A stretch of 64,000 nucleotides of DNA, taken from assembly GCF_918698005.1 (NCBI RefSeq), contig NZ_CAKKLJ010000001.1, forward strand, positions 310,001 through 374,000. Reading direction: 5' to 3'. Positions 16,950-26,000 of this stretch are shown here, piece after piece. The stretch comes from Microbacterium sp. Bi121 (GTDB lineage: Bacteria; Actinomycetota; Actinomycetes; Actinomycetales; Microbacteriaceae). Numbering within the stretch: position 1 is the stretch's first letter; every line of letters begins with the position of its first letter. The notes beneath the pieces were generated by a model. The model was not told the origin of the DNA. It ran no database searches and saw only the letters and a list, made by a program, of their open reading frames with translations. A program made the translations under genes and the position numbers.

Positions 16950-17138
16950 ATGGGCCGTGGCCGTCAGAAGGCGAAACACACCAAAATCGCCCGCGAACTC
17001 AAGTCGTACAGTCCTTCGGTGAACTACTCCGCGCTCGAGCGCGAGCTGGCTCACCCGTCGGATGACGAGAACGCCTACGTCGACAAGTGGGCCGACGAGT
17101 ACGCGGACGAAGACGAAGACGAGCTCGAGAAGGCCTGA
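16950..17138 (+). CDS. DUF3073 family small acidic protein
   Basis: 62 aa, recognised by the conserved actinobacterial DUF3073 start MGRGRQKAKHTKIARELK and the SYSPSVNYSALERELA segment. The C-terminus is very acidic (YADEDEDELEKA). Function unknown; the basic head and acidic tail suggest nucleic-acid or ribosome contact, but that is inference. AGGGGG precedes the ATG. A strong terminator follows immediately. Confidence 0.9.
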   Translation: MGRGRQKAKHTKIARELKSYSPSVNYSALERELAHPSDDENAYVDKWADEYADEDEDELEKA

Positions 17139-17153
17139 CCTCTCGGCATGCTC

Positions 17154-17182
17154 GACCCCGTTGCCTCGGCAACGGGGTCTTT
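17154..17182. terminator. intrinsic bidirectional terminator
   Basis: GACCCCGTTGCC (17154-17165) pairs perfectly with GGCAACGGGGTC (17168-17179), then TTT. It lies between the convergent DUF3073 and MFS genes. Confidence 0.88.
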
Positions 17183-17205
17183 GTCGTCTCCGCCGATCCG
17201 GCTGA

Positions 17206-18525
17206 TCACCAGCGTCCGTACCGGGCCTCCCACTCGTCCTCGATCGTGCGCCGGCGCCCCGCGATGAGTCCGAACGGGATGGCGACGACGAGGACGATTC
17301 CGATCGTCACGATGGGCAGCGTCCACGTGCCGGTGCTCTCATGCAGGACACCGATGAGAAGCGGGAAGACCGCGGCGAAGACGTAGCCGGTGCTCTGCAC
17401 GAAGCTGCTGAGCGCTACGGCGCTCTCAGGAGTCCGAGCGCGGATGCTGATGAGCACCAGCGCCAGCGGGAACAGCACACCGACGACGCCGAAGATCGCG
17501 ACCCACAGCCACACGGTGGCCTCGTTGGAGAAGAACAGAAGGCCCGCGGCGCCGACGAGTCCGCACGTGACCGCCACGGCGAACAGCGACCGGGTGGCCT
17601 GGAATCGCACCACCAGCACAGGGACGAGCAGCGACGCCGGAAGCCCCATGAGAGCGAACAGCGACAGCAGCAGGCCGGCGACCGACGGCGACACTCCGGC
17701 GAGATCCGTCACGATGGCAGGCAGCCAGGCGAACGACACGTACGCCATGGTCGACGAGGTCCCGAATACCACAGCGATGGCCCAGGCGAGCGGCAGCCGT
17801 AGCAGCCGCGAGAACGCGCGCGTGTTCGCCGGGGCGACGGCGATCGGTCCGGTGGCGAGTTCTGCTGGGTCCTGCTCGCGTTCCGGGGCGACGGTTCGGG
17901 ATGCCGCGGACACGGGACCCGGCATCCCGGCCGTCCGCCCCGTGACGAGCATCAGGATCCACGGCACGGCGCCTGCGATCGCGAACACGCCCCACAGTCC
18001 GAGGGAGACGCGCCATCCGGCGGCATCTGCGACGGGAACCGCCACCAGCGGCGGAAGGAACGTCGACAGCGCCATCGCGGTCGTGTAGAGCGTCATCATC
18101 ATCCCGAGCCGGTCGGGGAAGTACTTCTTCACCAGCGGCGGAAGGAGGATGTTGCCCATACCGACGCCGGCGAAGATCAGCGCAGACGTCAGCAGCAGCG
18201 GAACCGCTCCTCCCGAGAGACCGCGGAGGATGAGTCCTGCCGCGATGACGACGAGAGCGATGACCGTGACCCGCTCGAGGCCGAGCCGCCGCTCGAGCAG
18301 CGGCGTGCACAGGCCGAAGATCGCGAAGCACACCGGCGGGGCGGTGCCGATGAGTCCGACGATCGCCGTCGGCAGCGCGAAGTCGGCCGACACATGGTCG
18401 AGCAGGGGCGAGAGCGAAGCGACCGCCGAGCGCAGCGAGAACGCGCACAGCAGGATCCCGAGAATCGCGAGTGCTCGCCCTCGCCACAGCGGCCGGGGGC
18501 TCGAGGTGTTCACAGACCCGGTCAC
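17206..18525 (-). CDS. MFS transporter, CynX/NimT-like
   Basis: 439-aa 12-TM major facilitator in the cyanate/nitroimidazole transporter group (LLCAFSLRSAVASLSPLL in TM1, GMGNILLPPLVKKYFPDRLG in the TM4-5 loop). GTG start at 18525 overlaps the purF stop as GTGA, so it is the third gene of purM-purF-MFS; the longer open frame upstream is only the purF shadow. A long Pro/Glu-rich central loop separates the halves. Its coupling to purF suggests a role in exporting or importing a purine-related or toxic compound, but no substrate can be assigned. Confidence 0.88.
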   Translation of the reverse strand: MTGSVNTSSPRPLWRGRALAILGILLCAFSLRSAVASLSPLLDHVSADFALPTAIVGLIGTAPPVCFAIFGLCTPLLERRLGLERVTVIALVVIAAGLILRGLSGGAVPLLLTSALIFAGVGMGNILLPPLVKKYFPDRLGMMMTLYTTAMALSTFLPPLVAVPVADAAGWRVSLGLWGVFAIAGAVPWILMLVTGRTAGMPGPVSAASRTVAPEREQDPAELATGPIAVAPANTRAFSRLLRLPLAWAIAVVFGTSSTMAYVSFAWLPAIVTDLAGVSPSVAGLLLSLFALMGLPASLLVPVLVVRFQATRSLFAVAVTCGLVGAAGLLFFSNEATVWLWVAIFGVVGVLFPLALVLISIRARTPESAVALSSFVQSTGYVFAAVFPLLIGVLHESTGTWTLPIVTIGIVLVVAIPFGLIAGRRRTIEDEWEARYGRW

Positions 18526-19994
18526 GAAGACTGGGAGCTCTCCACCCACTCGAGGTATTCCTCGGTGACGGTGCCGGTTACGTAGCGCCCGTCGAAGCAG
18601 CTCATGTCGAGGTCGGTGACATCCGAACCCTCGATGATGGCCGCCTTGAGGTCTTCGACCTCCTGGTAGACGAGGTGGTCGACGCCGAGCTCCTGGGCGA
18701 TCTCCGGGATCGTGCGCCCATGGGCGATGAGCTCGTGCTTCGAGGGCATGTTGATGCCGTAGACGTGCGGGTACCGCACGGGAGGAGCGGCTGATGCGAA
18801 GGTGACGGAGAGGGCGCCGGCATCCCGAGCCATCTGGATGATCTGCTTGCTCGTCGTTCCACGCACGATCGAATCGTCGATCAGCAGCACGTTCTTGCCG
18901 CGGAACTCGCTGGACATCGCGTTGAGCTTCTGGCGGACGCTCTTCTTGCGCACCGCCTGCCCCGGCATGATGAAGGTGCGTCCGACGTAGCGGTTCTTGT
19001 AGAAGCCCTCGCGGTACTCGATGCCGAGCTTGCGGGCGACCTCCATGGCCGACGGGCGCGCAGAGTCCGGGATCGGCATGACGACGTCGATCTTGTCGCG
19101 CGGCACGTGCTTGGCGATCGTGTCGGCGAGGCGCTCCCCCATCCGCAGTCGCGACTCGTAGACGGCGATGCCGTTCATGATCGAGTCGGGGCGGGCGAGG
19201 TAGACGTACTCGAACGCGCACGGGAACAGGCTCGGGTCGGCGGCGCACTGCTGCGTGAACAGCTCGCCCTGCTCTGTGATGAACACCGCCTCGCCGGGTG
19301 CGACCTCGCGGACGACCTCGTAGTCGGCGTTCTCGAGCACCAGCGACTCGCTCGCGACGATCCACTCGTCGCGCTTCTCGCCGTCGGCATCCTTGCCGTC
19401 ACGACGTCCGAGGATCAGCGGACGGATGCCGAACGGGTCGCGGAACGCGAGCAGGCCGTAGCCCGCGATCACGGCGATCACCGCGTAGGCGCCCTCGATC
19501 CGCTCGTGCGTGCGGCTGACGGCCTCGAAGATGCGCTCGGGGTCGAGGTCGACATCGGAGGTCGTGGCCTGCAGCTCGCCGGCGAGCACATTCAGCAGCA
19601 GCTCGGTGTCGCTGGAGGAGTTGAGGTGACGGCGATCGCGCTGCGCCATATCGGCGGTGAGTTCACGGGTGTTGGTGAGGTTGCCGTTGTGGATGAGGAC
19701 GATGCCGTAGGGCGCGTTCACGTAGAACGGCTGCATCTCCTCCTCGCTGGATGCCGTGCCCTTGGTGGCGTAGCGGACGTGACCGAGGCCGACGTTGCCG
19801 AGCAGGGAGCGCATGTCACGAGTGCGGAACGCCTCGCGCACCATCCCCTCGGCCTTGGCCGTGTGCATGACGCCGTTCGGCTCCGCTGTCGCGATGCCCG
19901 TGGCATCCTGACCGCGGTGCTGCAGGAGGAGCAGCGCGTCGTAGATGTCCTGATTGACCGGGCCGCCTGCGACCGCTCCGACGATTCCGCACAT
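18522..19994 (-). CDS. purF: amidophosphoribosyltransferase
   Basis: First committed step of purine synthesis: PRPP + glutamine + water to 5-phosphoribosylamine + glutamate + PPi. The start at 19994 gives MCGIVGAVAGG, whose Cys2 is the N-terminal nucleophile of the glutaminase domain after Met removal; the extra 24 codons upstream are not coding. Glutaminase domain about 1-260 (HVRYATKG, IHNGNLTN); PRTase domain about 270-470 with the PRPP loop VLLIDDSIVRGTTSKQI. 490 aa is normal. 22 bp after purM, and overlapping the MFS gene by 4 nt. Confidence 0.97.
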   Translation of the reverse strand: MCGIVGAVAGGPVNQDIYDALLLLQHRGQDATGIATAEPNGVMHTAKAEGMVREAFRTRDMRSLLGNVGLGHVRYATKGTASSEEEMQPFYVNAPYGIVLIHNGNLTNTRELTADMAQRDRRHLNSSSDTELLLNVLAGELQATTSDVDLDPERIFEAVSRTHERIEGAYAVIAVIAGYGLLAFRDPFGIRPLILGRRDGKDADGEKRDEWIVASESLVLENADYEVVREVAPGEAVFITEQGELFTQQCAADPSLFPCAFEYVYLARPDSIMNGIAVYESRLRMGERLADTIAKHVPRDKIDVVMPIPDSARPSAMEVARKLGIEYREGFYKNRYVGRTFIMPGQAVRKKSVRQKLNAMSSEFRGKNVLLIDDSIVRGTTSKQIIQMARDAGALSVTFASAAPPVRYPHVYGINMPSKHELIAHGRTIPEIAQELGVDHLVYQEVEDLKAAIIEGSDVTDLDMSCFDGRYVTGTVTEEYLEWVESSQSS

Positions 19995-20016
19995 GGGGTG
20001 TTGTCTGATCCGTTCT

Positions 20017-21141
20017 TCAGTGACTGCGGGCGCTGTCCGAGTACGCGCCGACCAGACGGACCGCACCGCCGTCGACGCCCTTGGCGCCCTCTTCGAAGTC
20101 TCCGGCCGGTCGCGCGCCGGTGGAGACCGTCGCGACCTGCCAGGCGTCGATGCCCTCGCCAGCGAGGGCTGCGATCGCGGCGTCCTTGCGAGCTCCGTCG
20201 ATCACGGCGAGGAAGCCGATGCCGAGGTTCCAGGTGCCCTCCGCCGACTCCAGGGTGGAGCCGGCGATGTCGCTGAGCACGCGGAAGACCGGGCTCGGTG
20301 ACCATGTCGAGCGGTCGACTTCGGCCCAGCTGCCGACCGGCAGCACACGGGCGAGGTTCGCAGCGATGCCTCCGCCGGTGACGTGGCTGAGCGAGTGGAG
20401 GCTGCCCTCGGGGAGCGCGTCGATCAGGCGCAGCAGCGGCAGCGTGTACAGGCGGGTGGGCTCGAGGAGGGCCTCGCCCCACGTCCGACCGAAGTCGGCG
20501 GCGTTGTCGCCGTAGCCGATCCCGGCGTTCGTGATGATGTGACGCACGAGCGAATAGCCGTTGGAGTGCAGTCCGCTGGATGCCAGGGCGAGGACGATGT
20601 CGCCGTCCTCGACGCGGTCTGCCCCGAGCACGGCATCCGCCTCGACGACGCCCGTCGCGGCGCCGGCGACGTCGTAGTCGCGGGGGCCGAGGAGTCCGGG
20701 GTGCTCCGCGGTCTCGCCGCCGACGAGCGCCGTGCCGGTCGCGGTGCACGCGTCGGCGATGCCGCGGACGATGTCGGCGATGCGCTCGGGGACGACCTTG
20801 CCGCACGCGATGTAGTCGGTCATGAAGAGGGGCTTCGCACCCACCACGACGATGTCGTCGACGACCATGCCGACCAGGTCCTGCCCGATCGTGTCGTGCT
20901 TGTCGATGGCCTGCGCGATCGCGACCTTCGTGCCGACGCCGTCGGTGCTGGTCGCGAGCAGCGGCTTGGTGTAGCCGAGCAGCGCGCTCGCATCGAAGAG
21001 GCCGGCGAAGCCGCCGACTCCCCCGAGCACTTCGGGGCCGTGCGTCGCGCGCACGGACGACTTCATCAGCTCGACGGCGAGATCACCGGCAGCGGTGTCG
21101 ACACCGGCTTCGGAATAGGGATTGGTGGAGGAGGCAGCCAC
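20017..21141 (-). CDS. purM: phosphoribosylformylglycinamidine cyclo-ligase
   Basis: Converts FGAM to AIR with ATP (step 5 of purine synthesis). 374 aa with the N-terminal NPYSEAGVDTAAGD, the ATP/FGAM region LLATSTDGVGTKV, DIVVVGAKPLFMTDYIA, VGGETAEHPG and SLSHVTGGGIAANLARVLP. The GTG start at 21141 is fixed by a TAGTCT box 6 nt upstream; leaderless. First gene of purM-purF-MFS. Confidence 0.97.
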   Translation of the reverse strand: MAASSTNPYSEAGVDTAAGDLAVELMKSSVRATHGPEVLGGVGGFAGLFDASALLGYTKPLLATSTDGVGTKVAIAQAIDKHDTIGQDLVGMVVDDIVVVGAKPLFMTDYIACGKVVPERIADIVRGIADACTATGTALVGGETAEHPGLLGPRDYDVAGAATGVVEADAVLGADRVEDGDIVLALASSGLHSNGYSLVRHIITNAGIGYGDNAADFGRTWGEALLEPTRLYTLPLLRLIDALPEGSLHSLSHVTGGGIAANLARVLPVGSWAEVDRSTWSPSPVFRVLSDIAGSTLESAEGTWNLGIGFLAVIDGARKDAAIAALAGEGIDAWQVATVSTGARPAGDFEEGAKGVDGGAVRLVGAYSDSARSH

Positions 21142-21147
21142 GAGACC

Positions 21148-21153
21148 AGACTA
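21148..21153 (-). promoter_or_regulatory. leaderless -10 box (TAGTCT) of purM operon
   Basis: TAGTCT on the minus strand ends 6 nt before GTG 21141; the identical hexamer and spacing precede purD. Confidence 0.7.
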
Positions 21154-21225
21154 CCGGCCGCGGGAGGCCCCGACTTTCGCATTGCGTCCAGGCTGAGGGC
21201 CTCGCCGACGACGGATGGACCTCCA

Positions 21226-21231
21226 TAGGAT
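21226..21231 (+). promoter_or_regulatory. leaderless -10 box (TAGGAT)
   Basis: TAGGAT ends 6 nt before ATG 21238. Confidence 0.65.
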
Positions 21232-21237
21232 GGGGCC

Positions 21238-21843
21238 ATGGCCGACAAGCCGCAGTGGTTGATCCGCGAAGACGCCGGGGTGCCGGTGCTGATCGCGCTC
21301 GCGCTGCGGCAGATGCTCGGCATCCGCGTGCCGGACGACCTCCCTGCGCTGCGCGATCTGCAGGTGCGCGCTCCGGATGCCGTCGACGCGACGTCCGAGC
21401 TCGAAGCGCAGTGGCGCGAGTACTGGGACATGACCGTCGAACCGCGCGCGCATCCCTCTGATGTGCCGCTCGAGCTGGTCGAGGGATTCGACACCCTGGT
21501 GGCGCTGCCTGCCACCGGTGCCGACGAGCTCCGCGCGGCGATAGCGCCGCTCGCGCCGGCCGCTCTGCTGTACGCACAGAAGGCCCGCAAGCGATACTTC
21601 GACACCATGAAGACAGCCACCGGCGGCGGCGCCTACCGCGCGTATGCGAGCGCGATCGCCGAGTTCGAGCGCGAGGTGGGGCGGCGAGCGCACTCATTCG
21701 AGCTGAACGTGCAGGTGCTGCCGTTCTCGCAGCGCGGTATCTGGTGGATCGGCGCACTCACGGTCGCCGTCACGGACGGGATGCGACGCGACGTCGTGGC
21801 CTTCGACTCGGCCATCCGGCCGATCATCGGCGAACTGGCTTAG
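21238..21843 (+). CDS. conserved hypothetical protein
   Basis: 201 aa, soluble, no signal peptide. Begins KPQWLIREDAGVPVLIALALRQMLG and ends VTDGMRRDVVAFDSAIRPII. The middle is helical (LLYAQKARKRYFDTMKTATGGGAYRAYASAIAE would be helix-turn-helix-like only by length, and no HTH signature is seen). I do not recognise a characterised family. Divergent from purM by 96 bp and apparently leaderless. Confidence 0.7.
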   Translation: MADKPQWLIREDAGVPVLIALALRQMLGIRVPDDLPALRDLQVRAPDAVDATSELEAQWREYWDMTVEPRAHPSDVPLELVEGFDTLVALPATGADELRAAIAPLAPAALLYAQKARKRYFDTMKTATGGGAYRAYASAIAEFEREVGRRAHSFELNVQVLPFSQRGIWWIGALTVAVTDGMRRDVVAFDSAIRPIIGELA

Positions 21844-21869
21844 CGCGACCGATCCCGATGCTGGATGCT

Positions 21870-21903
21870 TTTCGTCGGTCTCGCGCGCTCAGAACCGACG
21901 AAA
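21870..21903. terminator. hairpin between convergent genes
   Basis: TTTCGTCGGT (21870-21879) and ACCGACGAAA (21894-21903) are perfect 10-bp arms with a 14-nt loop. Likely a bidirectional transcription stop. Confidence 0.6.
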
Positions 21904-21930
21904 TGCATACGGCATGGCGCAGCGCAGCAG

Positions 21931-22245
21931 TCAGTCCTGCTCGATGACCGTCTCGCGGTCGACGCGCACGACACGGTCGTGGCGGCGAGCGATCCGCTCG
22001 AGCACGATCGCGACGACTCCGCCGAGGGCGATGCCGATCGGCACCGTCCACAGCAGCGCGAACCCGAAGACCTGGCCCGGCGGGTAGACGACGTCGAGTG
22101 TCGTCGACGGCTCGTAGCTGCCCACCATGGTCAGGATGCCGGCGGCGATGATGCCGAGCACGACGCCGATCGCCATGAACACGCCGTAGCGCGGCACACG
22201 CCGAACGGTCGCTTCGACGGTCTCACGGGGTTCGGGGGAGGACAT
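21931..22245 (-). CDS. small two-TM membrane protein
   Basis: 104 aa. A Glu/Arg N-terminus, TM1 at about residues 22-44 (GVFMAIGVVLGIIAAGILTMVG), an extracytoplasmic loop with PSTTLDVVYPPGQ, TM2 at about 55-80 (ALLWTVPIGIALGGVVAIVLE), and a basic then acidic tail. Resembles small conserved actinobacterial membrane proteins of unknown function. Start 22245 has GAGAAT 6 nt upstream (leaderless), although GGAGG also overlaps the spacer. 28 bp downstream of the SIP gene. Confidence 0.75.
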   Translation of the reverse strand: MSSPEPRETVEATVRRVPRYGVFMAIGVVLGIIAAGILTMVGSYEPSTTLDVVYPPGQVFGFALLWTVPIGIALGGVVAIVLERIARRHDRVVRVDRETVIEQD

Positions 22246-22251
22246 GCCTCC

Positions 22252-22257
22252 ATTCTC
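22252..22257 (-). promoter_or_regulatory. possible leaderless -10 box (GAGAAT)
   Basis: GAGAAT on the minus strand ends 6 nt before ATG 22245; weaker match to TANNNT than the others. Confidence 0.4.
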
Positions 22258-22273
22258 CCACAGGAGCCGCGCC

Positions 22274-23095
22274 TCAGATCTGGCCGATCGCCTCGCGCTT
22301 CTCCGCCTGGAACGCGTCCTCGCGGCGCCCGAGCGCCCAGTACGCCGACAGCGACAGCTGTGTGCGGTCGAGCCCTCGGTCATCGGTCAGGTGCGGTCGG
22401 AGCCGCTTCATCGCCCCGCGCTCACCGTGCGCGAAGACCTGCACCCGGCCTCCTGACCATTCCAGCCCGCGCACCGCGTCGACCAGCAGGTCGGTGGTGC
22501 CAGCAGCCCGCTCTCCGCGGTGCAGCCAGCGGACCTCGATGCCGGCCGGCGCCGTCAGCTCGAGCTGCTCCGACTCGTTCTGCACCTCGAGCAGAGCGAA
22601 GCCGGTGGCATCGCTCGGCATCGCCTCGAGCGCGGACGAGATGGCGGGGATCGCCGACTCGTCGCCGACGAGCAGGTGCCAGTCGGCCGCGGCATCCGGG
22701 GCGTATCCGCCACCGATCCCACCGAGCACGACAGGGTCACCGGGTTCGGCGTTCGCCGCCCACGGGCCTGCGACGCCCTCATCGCCGTGCGTGACGAAGT
22801 CGATCCAGACCTGCCCCGCCTCGAGGTCGAAGCGGCGGATCGTGTAGGTGCGACGCGTCGGCAGCATGTCGATCGGCAGCTGTTGGCGCAACTGCTCCAT
22901 GTCATACGGAGGCGTGATCCCCGCCTCGGCGGGCGCGAACAGCATCTTCGTGTAGGCGTCGGTGAAGCCGTTGTCCTCGACGCCCGCGATGCCGGGGCCG
23001 CCGGCGACGATCCGCACGAGGTGCGGCGTCAGCCGGATGCGCTCGATGACCTCCAGCACGATCTGCGGACGCTGTGGACGCTGGGTGGATGCCAT
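22274..23095 (-). CDS. siderophore-interacting protein (FAD-dependent ferric reductase)
   Basis: 273 aa, ViuB/SIP family: reduces ferric iron from siderophores or haem-derived complexes in the cytoplasm with NAD(P)H. FAD-binding half about 1-125 (RRTYTIRRFD, the R-x-Y-T motif; WIDFVTHGDEGVAGPWAANA is the characteristic HG...GPA-like segment); SIP C-terminal half about 130-270 (LLVGDESAIPAI, then AYWALGRREDAFQAEKR). Starts 3 nt after the htaA stop, so co-transcribed with the haem receptor and presumably iron-regulated. Confidence 0.93.
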   Translation of the reverse strand: MASTQRPQRPQIVLEVIERIRLTPHLVRIVAGGPGIAGVEDNGFTDAYTKMLFAPAEAGITPPYDMEQLRQQLPIDMLPTRRTYTIRRFDLEAGQVWIDFVTHGDEGVAGPWAANAEPGDPVVLGGIGGGYAPDAAADWHLLVGDESAIPAISSALEAMPSDATGFALLEVQNESEQLELTAPAGIEVRWLHRGERAAGTTDLLVDAVRGLEWSGGRVQVFAHGERGAMKRLRPHLTDDRGLDRTQLSLSAYWALGRREDAFQAEKREAIGQI

Positions 23096-23098
23096 GGT

Positions 23099-26000
23099 TC
23101 AATCCTCGCTGACGATCGCGGATGCCGCAGCACGGCGTCGCTGCACGGCGACCCCTGTGCCGATTCCGGCGCCGACTACGAGCAGGCCGATGACGATCCA
23201 CGCCCAGACCGGGAAGCCCTCGCTCGTCGAGATCGGCTCGATCGCCGCGGTGACGACCGGGGTCTCCTCGGCCTCCGCCTCGTCGGTCGCCGGCACCGCA
23301 CCGCAGTCCGCCCCGATCGGGATCGAGAACGACACCGGGTCGAACGACTCCCCTGCCGCATAGGTTCCGAAGGCCGCGGCCCCGGCGTCGGTCAGTGTCG
23401 TGGCCGCAGCGTCCAGCGTCAGCACACCGTCTGCGGTGGCGGCATCCGCCATCGAGAACTCGACGAAGCGCACGCCCTGCGCGTCCACCGCCTCGCCGCC
23501 CTGGGTGGTGCCGCTGATGTCGAAGACGATGTACCCCGTGTCGCCGGCGAGCTCGATGCGCGCGTCGCTCATCCGGGTGTCGAGAGCGCCGTCGTGTCCG
23601 TGGAAGGCGATCGTGCCGCCGAAGTCCACGAGGCCCGCGCCGGATTCGTCGTCGTAGGAACCGGTGCCACCTGCCCACACGAACTCGGGGAACTCGTAGG
23701 CCACATCAGTGAGATCCCATCCGCCGCGGGCGATGCCCTCGATGTAGTTGCGGAAGCTCTCCTTGTATCCCCAGTTCAGCGTCGCGCCATCGACCGTGCA
23801 TTCGCCGATCGCTGCGGTCGCAGCACGGTCGAGGGTGAACGCGAGCCCACGGTCGACGGAGCCCTGGAACGTCAGCGTGTGCTCGCCGTCCTCGAGGGTC
23901 GCCGGCAGCGATCCGGTCCACGTGGCGACGCCGTTCGCGTCCGCTTCGACCGTGCCGAGCAGCACCGGCGTCGAGTAGACGACGACCTGGATGTCCTGCT
24001 CACCCGAGGCGAATCCGGATGCTGTGACCGTCGCCGTCGCGCCGGACTGCAGCGCATCGAGAGCGTCGGCGTCAGCGTCGATGCCCGTCGTCGCGGGCGG
24101 CGCAGCAGGGATCTCGGCCTTCGGGTTCACGGATGCCGCCGCCACCGTGCCGACCGTCCCGTTCGGCGCGGGGGCAGGGGTTCCGATCGTGAAGGTGACG
24201 GGGTTCAGTGCCGTGCTGAAGCCGCTGAGCACCTGGTCACGACCCGCCGCGGTGAGCATCGCCGGTACGGCGGTATAGGTGACTGCGCCGTCAGCCGACG
24301 TCTTCGCTCCTCCCGCGAGATTCAACGTGGCGAAAGCGACCCGCGATCCGGCGTGGGTGAGGTAGAGCGTCGCCGCGGATGCCGAGGTGATCTCGACCCG
24401 CGGGTTCGAGACCGTGACGTCCAGCACGCCGTGGTGGCCGGTGAACCGAACCGAGCCGTTGTAGCCGACCGCTCCACGACCGGTGGTGCGGTCGTAGGTG
24501 GTACCCGCAGCCTGCCCGAACTGGAACTGGCTGCCCGAACGGGTCGCCCCGCCCGAGACGAAGATCTCACCCTGCGCGATGGGGCCGGTGACGTAGTTCG
24601 CGAACGCTGACGAGATCGCCCAGCGCAGCGATCCACCTGCGACCGGCTTCGCCGGGGTCACCGGGGGCTTCGGCGGGCCAGTGGGCTCGGTTGGCGGCGT
24701 CGGCTTCTCGCCCTTCAGCTTCTGCCACTGCTCAGCGGTGATCGTGACGTCGCCGCGTGCGTGGATGGTGTCGATGTTCGGCATCGTGTGCTGCTGCCAG
24801 ACGAGCACCTCGTACGTCTTCGACGCGTCGAGCGTTTCGCCTGCGGCGACGAGCTCGGTCGTGAAGGCGCCGCCGGTGATGGTGCGGACGTACTGCATCG
24901 CGAGGAACCCGCCGCCGGCGGTCACCTCGGCCTCTGTACCCTTCTCGATCAGCGCGGCGTAGACGCCGGGGACGCCGACGAAGCCCTGCCCCGAGGCGGT
25001 CACGACGAGGTCGGTGCCGTCGACGGATGCCGAGTTCGACAGGGTCGTCTCGGGTTCGGGATCGGGCTTCGGCTCGGTCGAGTAGTTCACCGGGATGCCC
25101 TGCTCCTGCGCGGTGTTCGCCACGCCGCCGGCACCGTACGTGTACACGCCGTACGAGCCGCCCTCCGGGGCTGCGGGAGCGTTCTTCAGCGTCAACGTCG
25201 CGCGGAACGTTCCGTCGTCAGCGATGTTGACCCACTGGGCACGGATCGCGCCCTGGTACTGGGACGGGACCTGGTCGAGGACGCCCTCGGCGAGCGCCCA
25301 CAGCTGCGAGGCGACGGAGCGGGCGCTGGATGCTGCGCCGGTCGACGGCTGCCAGTTCGCGGCGAAGTCGCCGAACACGACGTACGTGCCCTGCGGCAGC
25401 GTGTTCGGGATCGGCACGCCACGGCCGCCCACGTTCGCGGCGGGGTCGTAGCCGGTGCCCTGGACGACGATCTCGTCCCCGGCGTACAGCTCGGCGTCGC
25501 CGACGGGGGTCACGCCATCGGCGAGGAAGACCTGCAGGGCCGGCTCGAAGACCGGCTCCGGCTCGGGCTCAGGTGTGGGTTCCGGTGTCGGTTCCGGTGT
25601 CGGCTCGGGCGTCGGCTCTGGCTCTGGTGCCGGTGGGAACACGGCATCCCATTGCGCGTCCGAGATCTGCACGGCCGAGCGGCCGTAGAGGTTCTCCGGC
25701 GTGAACGCGCTGTGCTGCTTCCAGATGACGACCTCGTAGGTCAGCGCACGATCCAGCTTCGCGGCGGGAGCGGTCAGCGTGAAGGTCGTCGATCCGGCGC
25801 TCACCGCCGGGAACGGCAGGGCGAACGCCACGTACTGCATGCTGTTGAGCGCCTCGTCCTCGCCCTGCACGATGAGGGCGGCGTACGCGCCGGTCACGCC
25901 TTCGGGGAGTCCGGACCCCGCTACCGCGAACGTCACACCTGATTCGGATGCCGCCGTGACCTGCGGAGCGACCGTCGCGCCGTCAGCGGCGAAGGCCGCC

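Noticed and set aside
18526..19365. N-terminal extension of the MFS frame into purF
   Set aside because: Overlaps purF in another frame, Arg-rich, and the transporter has a coupled GTG at 18525.
22520..24610. 696-codon plus-strand frame
   Set aside because: Antisense of sip and htaA; composition typical of shadow frames.
25556..25640. Tandem repeat as a possible array or VNTR element
   Set aside because: Encodes a Pro-Glu-Thr wall linker in htaA; ordinary for surface proteins.
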